From positions 1-64,000 of the forward strand of contig NZ_AKJS01000066.1 in the NCBI RefSeq assembly GCF_000282215.1: a DNA stretch of 64,000 nucleotides, given 5' to 3'. The translations under genes and the position numbers were made by a program. This DNA is from Pseudomonas sp. GM21. Its GTDB lineage: Bacteria > Pseudomonadota > Gammaproteobacteria > Pseudomonadales > Pseudomonadaceae. Under the pieces are notes generated by a model. The model worked only from the letters and a program-made list of their open reading frames with translations. It had not been told where the DNA came from and searched no databases. The first letter of the stretch is position 1. Each line of letters opens with the position of its first letter. This document shows, piece by piece, positions 1 to 7,792 of this stretch.

Positions 1-576
1 TACACGCCGAATCCGACGGGGTGGGTTGATCCGTTGGGGTTGAGCGGGAACTGTCCGCCACCGAATAAGCCTGGGTGTGGGGCGCCGGATGATACGACTG
101 GCACTAGGGTGGATGAGGGTGAGCCTGAGTTACCCAAGCGTAAGTTAAGTGCTGCGGAGCTTGCCGAGAATGAAATTAGACGGTTGGATAAAAGCCAGGG
201 CATGCATATGGTGGGGAAACATAGTCCAGCAGTACCAGATGCCAAATGGAAGCAGCGAGCTATTGATGGTACGGATCCGATAACTGGTAGAAAACCCTGG
301 CACCAACGTGGTAATCCAAGCTCCAGATTTAGCAGTTGGGAGTTGATGCTCGAGGCTTACACTCTTGCAACAACAAGAACGAAGAACGGTCTTCCGCGTT
401 ACACGGGGAAAGACAATGAGGACAACGATGTTGTCAGAATGAGACTTCCGGGCGCGGGGGAAGGGTACATGCCAAATTCCAAATCAAAAGAAAATCCGAA
501 GTTGATCGGTTTGGACGGATTTGAAATGAAATTTGATGATGACGGCGTGCCATTTACGCTGTATCCGATTAAGTAG
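1..576 (+). CDS. Rhs-family polymorphic toxin, C-terminal part (5' end outside window)
   Basis: The frame is open from base 1. It begins with the end of an Rhs core (NPTGWVDPLGL), the hallmark junction after which the variable toxin tip starts. The tip is about 170 aa. It has a Cys/Pro-rich linker (CPPPNKPGCG), then a domain with a His-rich stretch (GMHMVGKH), a W-K-Q-R-A block and an SSRFSSWELMLEA block. That spacing of H, KH, SSRF and a helix resembles small ribonuclease-type tips of the BECR/RNase A-like kind, but this is an inference and the toxin class is unproven. Codon use is more AT-rich than in the core genes downstream, as is usual for exchangeable tips. The gene is followed after 7 nt by its probable immunity gene. 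Rhs proteins are normally delivered by type VI secretion; the delivery part lies outside the window. Confidence 0.85.
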   Translation, partial: YTPNPTGWVDPLGLSGNCPPPNKPGCGAPDDTTGTRVDEGEPELPKRKLSAAELAENEIRRLDKSQGMHMVGKHSPAVPDAKWKQRAIDGTDPITGRKPWHQRGNPSSRFSSWELMLEAYTLATTRTKNGLPRYTGKDNEDNDVVRMRLPGAGEGYMPNSKSKENPKLIGLDGFEMKFDDDGVPFTLYPIK

Positions 577-583
577 AGAAAAA

Positions 584-994
584 ATGCTTATTGATCCTGG
601 AACTGAACAGCCATACGTCCCGACGCCTTCATATTTTTTAGGGTGTTTTGATATTTATGATCGCGAAGAGACCCTTGGGGAGGAGTTGGAACAGTTTGAT
701 CCCAATAATCCTGCAGACAGGGAAGAGCTAATACTCAAGTACTGCCTGACTAGAAAACGGTCATACCGACATCGATTTTTACTTTATAAGTGCTTGGAAG
801 AGGCGCTTCAGGACGCAGCATATGATTTTAAGTCGCTGCTGGCGTATGACCCAGAAGCATATTCGTCATTTCCTTGCGGCTGGGATGAGATGGATAACAC
901 CAGAGCTTTTTTCGAGGATATCTTCCGGTTGGCAACCTTGGAATGGAAAGACGATCTTCAAAAAGCCAGTCTTGAAGACCAATCCACTTGGTAG
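584..994 (+). CDS. Probable immunity protein of the Rhs toxin
   Basis: A 136-aa acidic, soluble protein starting 7 nt after the Rhs stop codon. The frame is open further upstream (to 533), but the ATG at 584 is preferred because it follows the Rhs stop directly. It has no signal peptide or membrane segment, as expected for an immunity protein to a cytoplasmic toxin. I do not recognise the family. Visible features are a D/E-rich first half (REETLGEELEQFD), a basic patch (TRKRSYRHR) and an aromatic C-terminal half. The assignment as immunity protein rests on position, size and acidity, not on similarity. Base composition matches the Rhs tip, consistent with the two moving together. Confidence 0.7.
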   Translation: MLIDPGTEQPYVPTPSYFLGCFDIYDREETLGEELEQFDPNNPADREELILKYCLTRKRSYRHRFLLYKCLEEALQDAAYDFKSLLAYDPEAYSSFPCGWDEMDNTRAFFEDIFRLATLEWKDDLQKASLEDQSTW

Positions 995-1189
995 GCGACG
1001 TTTGTGAAACGGAAGCGAAATTTCTGGGCAAGGTCGTCGGAAGTTTCCTTCAACTTGTAGCGGCTTTCATGAACTGGTGCGAAGTGAGATCCATGGATAG
1101 TCTTTGGCTGTCCCTGCAAATGCAGTGGCAGGGTGTAGGAACCCTTGGGTATTCACCGCGCGTCAGCGCTGTCGTGTGATTGCGGCACT

Positions 1190-1312
1190 TAATCAGTGTC
1201 CGTAAGATCGTTCGCGGCGGCTGTGCGCGGGGCACGCTTCGGCGTGGCTGAGTTTGGTGGGTACCTCAGTTTCCTACTCCCGCGTACGGCTGCCACCCAA
1301 GCCCGTAGGAAA
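1190..1312 (+). ncRNA. Candidate structured RNA, C4-antisense-like
   Basis: This lies in the 360-nt gene-free stretch between the immunity gene and the small gene at 1355. Visible elements are a perfect CACGC-TTCG-GCGTG hairpin at 1233-1246, and GGTGG (1256-1260) able to pair with CCACC (1293-1297). A TTTCCTAC segment (1270-1277) is exactly complementary to GTAGGAAA at 1305-1312, and 7 nt of that also pair with 1135-1141. A short antisense stretch exposed between stems, with its target copied nearby, is the design of C4-type antisense RNAs. The family name comes from memory of the layout, not a covariance match. The rest of 995-1354 shows no convincing ORF. Confidence 0.35.
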
Positions 1313-1354
1313 GGCCGTTGGTAGCTTAAATTTATCCGCCAAAGGTCTGAAAAA

Positions 1355-1678
1355 ATGAAAACCCTTCACCCCGATCCCCCCTACGAAAAACCAATCCCCC
1401 ACCCCAAAAGCCGCTTCATGGCTCTCACCAGCAACTGCACCGACATGCCCACGCTGTTCGTCGATACCCACGCGCCGCTCGATGTTTTATACGACGCCGC
1501 CAACTATCGAATTCGCGCCGTCACGCAGGTGCTGGAGAACATGTCGATGCGCGGATCGGTTGAGTGTGAGTCGTTCATTCTTAGTGATTTTGCGTTGCTG
1601 TGCGCCATTCCGTTGCGCGATGGGTGTGATGTGCTGGATGTGCTCGGGCGGCGGTTGCGGGCTCAGGCTTCGGAGTAA
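1355..1678 (+). CDS. Small Pseudomonas protein, DUF3077/DUF6124-like
   Basis: A 107-aa protein beginning MKTLHPDPPYEKP, with an AAAGG ribosome-binding site about 9 nt upstream. The HPDPP opening followed by a roughly 60-aa helical segment (LDVLYDAANYRIRAVTQVLENMS) is the layout of short, Pseudomonas-restricted proteins annotated as DUF3077 or DUF6124. Their function is unknown. The C-terminal half (ALLCAIPLRDGCDVLDVLGRR) is amphipathic. It has no signal peptide. A candidate structured RNA lies directly upstream and could control translation. The gene is isolated and ends just before a palindromic repeat block. The family assignment is by resemblance only. Confidence 0.65.
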   Translation: MKTLHPDPPYEKPIPHPKSRFMALTSNCTDMPTLFVDTHAPLDVLYDAANYRIRAVTQVLENMSMRGSVECESFILSDFALLCAIPLRDGCDVLDVLGRRLRAQASE

Positions 1679-1689
1679 CGCCGCTGAAA

Positions 1690-1824
1690 GATCATTCCCA
1701 CGCTCCGCGTGGGAATGCAGCCCGTGACGCTCTGCGTCACAGGGGTGCCCGGCGCGATGCCGGCGCTGTAGCTGGAACGCGGAGCGTCCCTGGAGGCATT
1801 CCCACGCGGAGCGTGGGAACGATC
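1690..1824. repeat. Palindromic intergenic repeat block
   Basis: Two inverted 20-nt arms (1690-1709 and 1805-1824, one mismatch) enclose further small palindromes. Each arm contains the self-complementary unit TTCCCACGC-n-GCGTGGGAA, and GTGACGCTCTGCGTCAC lies at 1724-1740. This is a pseudomonad intergenic repeat of a different sequence from the GTGGGAGCGAGCC REP found elsewhere in the window. Confidence 0.7.
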
Positions 1825-1840
1825 ACAATATCTAGGCGAT

Positions 1841-1887
1841 AAAAAAGGACTGGGAGCAGACTCTTGTTCAAGAGTTGCTCCCAGTCC
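1841..1887 (-). terminator. Intrinsic terminator downstream of prc
   Basis: A long stem (about 18 bp, one bulge) is formed by GGACTGGGAGCAGACTCTTG and its complement around a 3-nt loop. On the minus strand it is followed by six T residues (1841-1846). It sits about 60 nt beyond the prc stop codon. Confidence 0.85.
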
Positions 1888-1945
1888 CTTATTTCGCGAC
1901 AGATGATGACGCTCCGGAGAGCGCCAGCATTAATTTGCCATCATC

Positions 1946-4027
1946 TTAGTGCTTGGCGACCGCGGTGTTGAGTTTCAGGTAGTCCAACAGGATCCGACCA
2001 GCCTCGCTCAGGTAAGCGTCGTCTTCTGGCTTGGTCTTGTCCGGCTCGGCCGCGATGGCGTCTTCGTCTTCTTTTTTCAGCTCTTTGAGCGGCTCTTCGC
2101 CTTTGGCCTTGCGACGGATGTTTTCCATCGCCAACTGTTTGGCTTCGATGTCGGTGTGCTGCGCCCGACGCTCGACTTCGTTGAGGCTAACGGTTTTTTC
2201 ATCCATCAGCTTCTGCGCCAAGGCCAGCTTGTCGCGGATGAACACGAACTCCGCGTCTTTGGCCGAGCGAGCGTCATGCTCGGACTTGAGCTGTGTGATG
2301 TACGGCTTGAACGGATCAACCGCAGGCTTGATGGCCGGTTTGATGGTGTCCCACGGCATGGCTTCCGGAAGGGCGCTTTCACCGATTTCCTTGGTGTCGA
2401 TGATCGACGGGTAATCAATATCTGGCAGTACGCCCTGATGCTGGGTGCTCTGGCCGGAAACCCGGTAGAACTTGGCCAGGGTCAGTTTCAGCTCGCCATG
2501 GTTCAGCGGTTGAATGGTCTGCACGGTGCCTTTGCCGAATGTCTGGCCACCGATGATCAGCGCGCGGTGGTAATCCTGCATGGCGCCGGCAAAAATTTCC
2601 GATGCCGAGGCGGACAAGCGGTTGACCAACAACACCATCGGGCCTTTGTAGAAGGCGCCCGGGTTTTCATCTTCCAGCACATCGACCCGGCCATCGGCGT
2701 TACGCACCAGAACCGTAGGCCCCTTGTCGATGAACAGACTGGTCAGCTCGGTGGCTTCCTGCAAGGAACCGCCGCCGTTGTTGCGCAGGTCGATAACTAC
2801 GCCGTCGACCTTGTCTTTCTGCAACTCGGTCAGCAGTTTCTTGACGTCGCGTGTGGTGCTCTTGTAGTCCGGATCGCCTGCACGGAAAGCTTTGAAGTCG
2901 AGGTAGAAAGCCGGAATCTCGATGACGCCGAGCTTGTAGTCCTTGCCATCCTGTTTCAGGTTGAGGACCGACTTCTTCACCGCCTGATCTTCAAGCTTCA
3001 CCGCTTCGCGGGTGATCGGCACGATTTTGCTGGTCTGGTCGTTGGGTGCATTGCTGGCCGGAATCACTTCCAGGCGCACCACGGTGCCTTTCGGACCACG
3101 GATCAATTTGACCACTTCGTCCAGGCGCCAGCCGACCACGTCGACCATCTCTTTATTGCCTTGGGCAACACCGATGATCTTGTCGGCAGGGGCAACCATT
3201 TTGGTCTTGTCGGCCGGGCCGGCAGGCACCAGACGCACGACTTTTACCTGGTCGTTGTCGCTCTGCAACACGGCGCCGATGCCCTCCAGGGACAGACTCA
3301 TGTTGATGTCGAAGTTTTCCGCATTATCCGGTGACAGATAGTTGGTGTGCGGGTCGTAGGACATGGCGAAGGTGTTGATGTACGCCTGGAAGATGTCTTC
3401 CGCACGGGTCTGGTCCAGGCGCGCCAACTGGTTCTTGTAGCGCTTGATCAAGGTTTCCTGAATCTGCTTGGAGTCCTTGCCCGCAATCTTTTGCCGCAGC
3501 ACTTCGTCCTTGACGCGTTTGCGCCACAGGTCGTTGAGTTCGGCAGTGGATTTGAGCCAAGGTGCGTCCTTGCGGTCGATCAGCAAGGTTTCCTTGGCGG
3601 TGAAGTCGATCTTGTCGACGCCTTTGTTCAACTCGGCAAGGGCGAAGTCCAGACGCGCCTTGACGCGGTCCAGGTAGCGCTTGTAAATGGTGAACCCGGC
3701 ATTGAGGTCGCCGCTTTTGAGGAAATCGTCAAACTGGGTTTTCCACTTGTCGAATTCGGCAATGTCGCTGGCCATGAAGTAGCTGCGCGACGGGTCCAGC
3801 AGCTTGAGATAGCTGTCGTAGATGATCACGGAACGCGCGTCATCGAGCGGCGGTTTGCTGTAGTGATGGCGCTTGAGCAATTCGACTACGTTCAGACTGG
3901 CGATTACTTCGTCACGATCAGGCTGAAGCTTGTCCCAGCTATTGGCGGCAAACGTATTGGTCGACAGCGGCAACAGGCCGATACCGATGCAGAGGGCAAG
4001 GGCGGAGCCAGAGAAAAAATGCTTCAT
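1946..4027 (-). CDS. prc: Carboxy-terminal (tail-specific) processing protease Prc/Tsp
   Basis: A 693-aa periplasmic S41 serine protease. The start MKHFFSGSALALCIG gives a Sec signal peptide ending near TNTFAAN; an in-frame upstream codon at 4060 would place 11 residues before it and neither start has a good ribosome site, so the signal peptide decides. The order is an N-terminal helical domain, a PDZ domain around SLSLEGIGAVLQ and VVRLVPAGPADKTK, then the protease core with VVIDLRNNGGGSLQEA, the catalytic Ser region LSASASEIFAGAMQ and the Lys region GGQTFGKGTVQT. A charged C-terminal extension follows. The family trims or degrades periplasmic proteins by their C-termini and affects envelope stress signalling and peptidoglycan hydrolases. 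Length matches Pseudomonas Prc. It is monocistronic with its own terminator. Confidence 0.95.
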   Translation of the reverse strand: MKHFFSGSALALCIGIGLLPLSTNTFAANSWDKLQPDRDEVIASLNVVELLKRHHYSKPPLDDARSVIIYDSYLKLLDPSRSYFMASDIAEFDKWKTQFDDFLKSGDLNAGFTIYKRYLDRVKARLDFALAELNKGVDKIDFTAKETLLIDRKDAPWLKSTAELNDLWRKRVKDEVLRQKIAGKDSKQIQETLIKRYKNQLARLDQTRAEDIFQAYINTFAMSYDPHTNYLSPDNAENFDINMSLSLEGIGAVLQSDNDQVKVVRLVPAGPADKTKMVAPADKIIGVAQGNKEMVDVVGWRLDEVVKLIRGPKGTVVRLEVIPASNAPNDQTSKIVPITREAVKLEDQAVKKSVLNLKQDGKDYKLGVIEIPAFYLDFKAFRAGDPDYKSTTRDVKKLLTELQKDKVDGVVIDLRNNGGGSLQEATELTSLFIDKGPTVLVRNADGRVDVLEDENPGAFYKGPMVLLVNRLSASASEIFAGAMQDYHRALIIGGQTFGKGTVQTIQPLNHGELKLTLAKFYRVSGQSTQHQGVLPDIDYPSIIDTKEIGESALPEAMPWDTIKPAIKPAVDPFKPYITQLKSEHDARSAKDAEFVFIRDKLALAQKLMDEKTVSLNEVERRAQHTDIEAKQLAMENIRRKAKGEEPLKELKKEDEDAIAAEPDKTKPEDDAYLSEAGRILLDYLKLNTAVAKH

Positions 4028-4166
4028 GCTGATTCGACGCGGGGACAATTGATCACGCATATTAGGCCGTCTTTGAAGTCGCCGGATCCACGAGAACCGG
4101 TCGCATAATGCAAGAAAGCCCGGCGCTACAGCTACGGGCTCAGTCCAGACTCACTATGGAGGCACT

Positions 4167-5129
4167 GTGAAAGCATTGCAAGGCGTTGAAGGTCAAGTGG
4201 AGTGGCTTGAAGAGCCCAGTCCTACATGCGATGTAGGACAAGTTCGTATCCGAGTGGCGGCAGCGGGTCTCAATCGTGCCGATTTGTTGCAGAAAGCGGG
4301 CCTCTATCCACCCCCGCCGGGAGCCAGTCAAGTACTGGGTCTTGAGTGTTCAGGGGTGATCAGCGAGGTGGGCGCGGGGTCTTCCTGGCAGGTCGGTGAT
4401 CGGGTTTGCGCCTTGCTGGCCGGGGGTGGAATGGCCGAAGAAGTAGTTGTCGACGGGCGGCATGTGTTGCCGGTTCCCGAAGGACTGTCCCTGGTCGAGG
4501 CGGCCGCCTTGCCAGAAGTATATGCGACCGTTTGGCTGAATTTGTTTCAGCTGGCTGCGCTCAAACCGGGTGAGAAAGTTCTTCTGCACGCCGGAGCAAG
4601 TGGAATTGGTTCAGCTGCCATTCAGCTCTGCAAGGCGTTTGGTAATCCGTGCTGGGTCAGCGTCGGTTCCGCCGAGCGTTTGGCTTACTGTGAAGCACTG
4701 GGGGCGCAGGGTGGGGTGGTGCGCAAGGGTGGCCTGGACAGTTTGAATGATCTGGGGCCGTTCGATGTGATCCTGGATCCAGTGGGCGGCAACTACGCCG
4801 CGCTGAATCTGAAGCTGCTGGCCCGCGATGGACGTTGGGTGCTGATCGGCCTGATGGGTGGGCGTGAGGCACAACTGGATCTGGCGCAGGTGCTGGCCAA
4901 GCGTGTGCAACTGCTGGGCTCGACGTTGCGCAACCGCGACGAGCAGTTCAAGGCGGACTTGTTCAGTGATCTGAGCCAGCATGTCTGGCCATTGTTTGCA
5001 GAGGGGCGTTTGAGCCCGCAACTGGCCAGGACGTTCCCGATCAAGGATGCCGAAGCGGCGTTTGCGGAGTTGGCGAGCAATACTGTGGCGGGGAAACTGG
5101 TGTTGGTGATCGACGAAAGCCTGACCTGA
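4167..5129 (+). CDS. NAD(P)H-quinone oxidoreductase, zinc-independent MDR (PIG3-type)
   Basis: A 320-aa medium-chain dehydrogenase/reductase. The start is GTG at 4167 with a strong GGAGG 4 nt upstream. The N-terminal GroES-like domain carries the quinone-reductase signature NRADLLQKAGLYPPPPG. The Rossmann part has the NADPH-binding motif HAGASGIGSAAIQL near residue 140. The Cys/His/Glu zinc ligands of alcohol dehydrogenases are absent, which fits the quinone oxidoreductase branch. The likely reaction is NAD(P)H-dependent reduction of quinones or enones in the cytoplasm. It is divergent from prc across about 140 nt and converges on the HAD gene, with a REP hairpin between the two stops. Confidence 0.88.
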   Translation: MKALQGVEGQVEWLEEPSPTCDVGQVRIRVAAAGLNRADLLQKAGLYPPPPGASQVLGLECSGVISEVGAGSSWQVGDRVCALLAGGGMAEEVVVDGRHVLPVPEGLSLVEAAALPEVYATVWLNLFQLAALKPGEKVLLHAGASGIGSAAIQLCKAFGNPCWVSVGSAERLAYCEALGAQGGVVRKGGLDSLNDLGPFDVILDPVGGNYAALNLKLLARDGRWVLIGLMGGREAQLDLAQVLAKRVQLLGSTLRNRDEQFKADLFSDLSQHVWPLFAEGRLSPQLARTFPIKDAEAAFAELASNTVAGKLVLVIDESLT

Positions 5130-5139
5130 CAACACAAAA

Positions 5140-5232
5140 CCTGTGAGAACTAGCCTGCTGGCGATGAACGATGGCGCGGTTTTCCAGCTGAACCGCGTCA
5201 TCGTTCATCGCCAGCAGGCTAGCTCCCACAGG
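5140..5232. repeat. REP pair (inverted), between convergent genes
   Basis: Two 34-nt arms around AGCCTGCTGGCGATGAACGATG are in near-perfect inverted orientation, separated by about 25 nt. It lies between the stop codons of the quinone reductase and the HAD gene, so it probably also acts as a bidirectional transcription end. Confidence 0.85.
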
Positions 5233-5241
5233 GGATTTGCG

Positions 5242-5895
5242 TTACTTCCAGATATGGATCGGCCAGCCGGCTTTTTCGGCGTGCTCAAGCAGGACCGGGT
5301 CGGGGTTTACCACGTGTGGGAAATCCACCTTCAGAAGCAGCGGCAAATCGTTACGTGAGTCGGAATAAAAGCTCGCGCCTTCCAGGTTTTCCTCTTCCGC
5401 ATCCAGCCATTCCAGCAGACGGGTGATTTTGCCTTCGCGGTAGGTCAGCGTGCCAACGGTGTGGCCGCTGTACACCCCATGCGCGACTTCCAGTTCAATG
5501 CCGAGAATCTCGTCAATGCCCAGGCGATCTGCAATCGGCCGCACCAGGTGCGTGCCAGACGCCGATATCACCAGAATCCGGTCGCCAGCCTTGCGATGGG
5601 CGGCAATCGCTTTAGTAGCGTCGCTGAAGATGATTGGCTCGATGAAATCTTCAACCCATGGCCCGACCAGGTGATCGACCTCTTCAGGCGTCCGGCCGAT
5701 CATCGGCTCAAGGCTGAACTCCATGTACTCTTCCATACGCAACTTGCCGTGGCTGTAAGCGTCCATCAGCTCATTGTTCTGCCGCATGAACGACTCAGGG
5801 TCGACCCAACCCAAGCGGCCCATTTGCTCGCTCCAGAGGGTGGCGCAGTCGCCGTGGATCAGGGTTTCGTCCAGATCAAAAATTGCCAGGGCCAT
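5242..5895 (-). CDS. HAD-superfamily (IB) phosphatase
   Basis: A 217-aa cytoplasmic hydrolase. The start MALAIFDLDETLIHGDC is chosen because GGGAGA lies about 8 nt upstream; the frame extends another 12 codons upstream. HAD motif I is DLDETL (nucleophile and acid/base Asp), motif II is VISASGTHLV, motif III is the Lys in REGKITRL, and motif IV is YSDSRNDLPLL. The helical cap between motifs I and II is of the SerB/IB type. The family includes phosphoserine- and histidinol-phosphate-like phosphatases; the substrate cannot be read from the sequence. It sits downstream of the ABC importer operon, separated by a repeat, and is probably transcribed independently. Confidence 0.85.
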   Translation of the reverse strand: MALAIFDLDETLIHGDCATLWSEQMGRLGWVDPESFMRQNNELMDAYSHGKLRMEEYMEFSLEPMIGRTPEEVDHLVGPWVEDFIEPIIFSDATKAIAAHRKAGDRILVISASGTHLVRPIADRLGIDEILGIELEVAHGVYSGHTVGTLTYREGKITRLLEWLDAEEENLEGASFYSDSRNDLPLLLKVDFPHVVNPDPVLLEHAEKAGWPIHIWK

Positions 5896-5917
5896 CAGTG
5901 GGTTCTCCCTGAGAACA

Positions 5918-6005
5918 GCTTCAAGCGGCAAGCTTCAAGCTGCAAGGTGGATAGAGGTAATCAGTCGTTTACTTGCAGCTTACAGCTTGAAGCTTGCAAC
6001 TGCTT
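5918..6005. repeat. AGCTTCAAGCTGCAAG-type inverted repeat
   Basis: AGCTTCAAG units on the left (5918-5946) face complementary TGCAGCTTACAGCTTGAAGCTTGCA units on the right (5971-6001). This forms a large imperfect hairpin at the 3' end of the ABC operon. It is a second intergenic repeat type, unrelated to the GTGGGAGC REP. Confidence 0.7.
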
Positions 6006-6995
6006 TCAAGCTACCTCACAGAGCGCCGCTGGATCGATGGAAAGCGCCAGACGCTGACCATCGGGATGCAGGTCGGCCGCCGAGCGGTTCAGAACATCCA
6101 CCACCAATTCCACGCCGCGGGCTTCGACCCGGTAACGAATCACGTTGCCGAGCAAGCTGTGGCTGCGCACCTGGGCGTCCAGTTGACCGTTCAGACTCAG
6201 CTCGATGGCTTCCGGGCGAATCGCTATGCGGTGGTTGATCGGCCGTTGCAGCAACCTTGTAGCACTGTCGGCGTCCAGCAAGTTGTAATTGCCGATAAAT
6301 CCGGCGGCAAACACATCCACAGGCGCGGTGTACAGGGTTTCGGCGTCTCCGCTTTGTACGATCTTTCCCTGATTCATCAGGAAAATCCGGTCAGACATGG
6401 TCAGCGCTTCTTCCTGATCGTGTGTGACGAAAATCGTGGTCAGGCCCAGTTCGCGCTGGATCTGACGGATCTGTTCGCGCAAGTGCTTGCGAATCCGTGC
6501 GTCGAGGGCCGACAGCGGTTCATCCAGCAACAACAGTCGTGGTCGCGTGACCAGCGAGCGGGCGAGGGCCACACGCTGGCACTGACCACCAGACAGTTGA
6601 TGAGGGAACCGCGCGGCGAAGTCGTTCAGTTCCACCAGCTTGAGCACTTCGGCAACGCGCCTTTGGCTGTCGTCGGCGTTGACCTTCTGCATCCGCAGGC
6701 CAAAGGCGATGTTTTGTTCCACGGTCATGTTCGGGAACAGTGCATAACTCTGAAAGACCATGCCGATCCCGCGTTTCTGCGGGCTCAATGGAACGAGGTC
6801 CTGACCCTCCAGCAAAATCTTGCCGCCATCGACCGAGGTCAGGCCGGCGATGCAACGCAACAGTGTCGATTTACCGCAACCTGACGGGCCGAGCAGGGTG
6901 ACGAACTCACCCTTCTGGATCTCGCAGTTGATGTCGCTGAATACCGTGGTGCCCGAGTAGTTTTTTTGCAAATGTTGGACGCTGACATAGCTCAT
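6006..6995 (-). CDS. ABC transporter ATP-binding protein (PotA/PhnT-like)
   Basis: A 329-aa ATPase starting MSYVSVQHLQ, with ATGA overlap to the preceding permease stop. Walker A is GPSGCGKST, the Q-loop is MVFQSYALFP, the signature is LSGGQCQRVALA, Walker B is LLLLDEPLSALD and the switch His lies in IFVTHDQEEA. A C-terminal TOBE-like domain follows (RPEAIELSLNG to the end). It powers the importer formed with the two permeases upstream. The ATPase belongs to the spermidine/phosphonate/iron group; the substrate is not determined by this subunit. The open frame continues upstream to 7676, but that part is only a shadow of the permease gene. Confidence 0.92.
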   Translation of the reverse strand: MSYVSVQHLQKNYSGTTVFSDINCEIQKGEFVTLLGPSGCGKSTLLRCIAGLTSVDGGKILLEGQDLVPLSPQKRGIGMVFQSYALFPNMTVEQNIAFGLRMQKVNADDSQRRVAEVLKLVELNDFAARFPHQLSGGQCQRVALARSLVTRPRLLLLDEPLSALDARIRKHLREQIRQIQRELGLTTIFVTHDQEEALTMSDRIFLMNQGKIVQSGDAETLYTAPVDVFAAGFIGNYNLLDADSATRLLQRPINHRIAIRPEAIELSLNGQLDAQVRSHSLLGNVIRYRVEARGVELVVDVLNRSAADLHPDGQRLALSIDPAALCEVA

Positions 6996-7792
6996 TCGCT
7001 TTTGTCCTTGTTCAAGATATTGGCCGCCCAGGTCAGAACCAGCACAAAGAAGAAATAGGAAATCACCAGCGCACTGGTGAAGTGGCCGCTGCTGTTGCGC
7101 ATGTTGTTGAGGTAGACCTGCAGGGTTTCGTAGCGGGTGCCGACGAGGATGTTGGCGAACACGAATTCCCCGAACAGGAACGAGAACGACAGCAGAAGCG
7201 CCACCATCAAGCCCTTGCGCAGGTTTGGCAGCACCACCAGGAACGCCGCTTGCCAGGTGCTGGCGCCGAGCAACTGTGCGGCGTCCATCAGGTCGCGCAG
7301 GTTGATGGCTTGCAGGTTGTTGGTGATCGCCCGGTACATGAACGGCGACGCAATCGTGAAATAGCAGCCAATCAAAATCCACGGTGTACCCACCATCGCG
7401 AACGGTCCGGAACCGTAGAGCTGCAACAGCCCCACCGACGACACCACTGGCGGCACCGCGAAGGGCAGCAGGATCAGAATGTTCATCAGGGCGTCGAGTT
7501 TCGGGAAGTGGTAATGCACCACAAACAGCAATGGCAGAATCAGTACCACCGACAACAGCAACGAGCCGACGCAGACCAGCAGTGACTGACCGAACGCACC
7601 GAGGAAGCGCGGGTCGCTCCACAGCTGGAGGTACCATTTGAAGGTAAAACCGCTGGGCAGAATGGTCGCCGACCAACTGCTGGAGATCGAGTAGATCAGC
7701 GTCCCGATCAGCGGCAACAACAGAATGGCAAACAGCAGGTACACCACGATGCGGTGATAGACACCGACGGGGCCCAGTTCAACGCGAGACAT
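6992..7792 (-). CDS. ABC transporter permease (second)
   Basis: A 266-aa inner-membrane protein with about six hydrophobic segments, starting MSRVELGPVGVYHR. The EAA loop that contacts the ATPase is seen as MDAAQLLGASTWQAAFLVVLPNLRK, cut here only for position (about residues 165-190). Its start lies inside the 3' end of the first permease gene (14-nt overlap) and its stop overlaps the ATPase start by 4 nt, so the three are translationally coupled. It belongs to the PotC/PhnV-like side of two-permease importers. Confidence 0.9.
   Translation of the reverse strand: MSRVELGPVGVYHRIVVYLLFAILLLPLIGTLIYSISSSWSATILPSGFTFKWYLQLWSDPRFLGAFGQSLLVCVGSLLLSVVLILPLLFVVHYHFPKLDALMNILILLPFAVPPVVSSVGLLQLYGSGPFAMVGTPWILIGCYFTIASPFMYRAITNNLQAINLRDLMDAAQLLGASTWQAAFLVVLPNLRKGLMVALLLSFSFLFGEFVFANILVGTRYETLQVYLNNMRNSSGHFTSALVISYFFFVLVLTWAANILNKDKSE

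Noticed and set aside
988..1235. Short frames on both strands after the immunity gene
   Set aside because: No ribosome site or plausible protein pattern; the interval is better explained as structured RNA.
1949..3334. Long plus-strand frame of 461 codons opposite prc
   Set aside because: Antisense shadow of the prc codons; composition is nonsensical and there is no start site.
6996..7676. N-terminal extension of the ABC ATPase frame
   Set aside because: It overlaps the permease gene in another frame; the ATPase fold starts cleanly at MSYVSVQHLQ with ATGA coupling.
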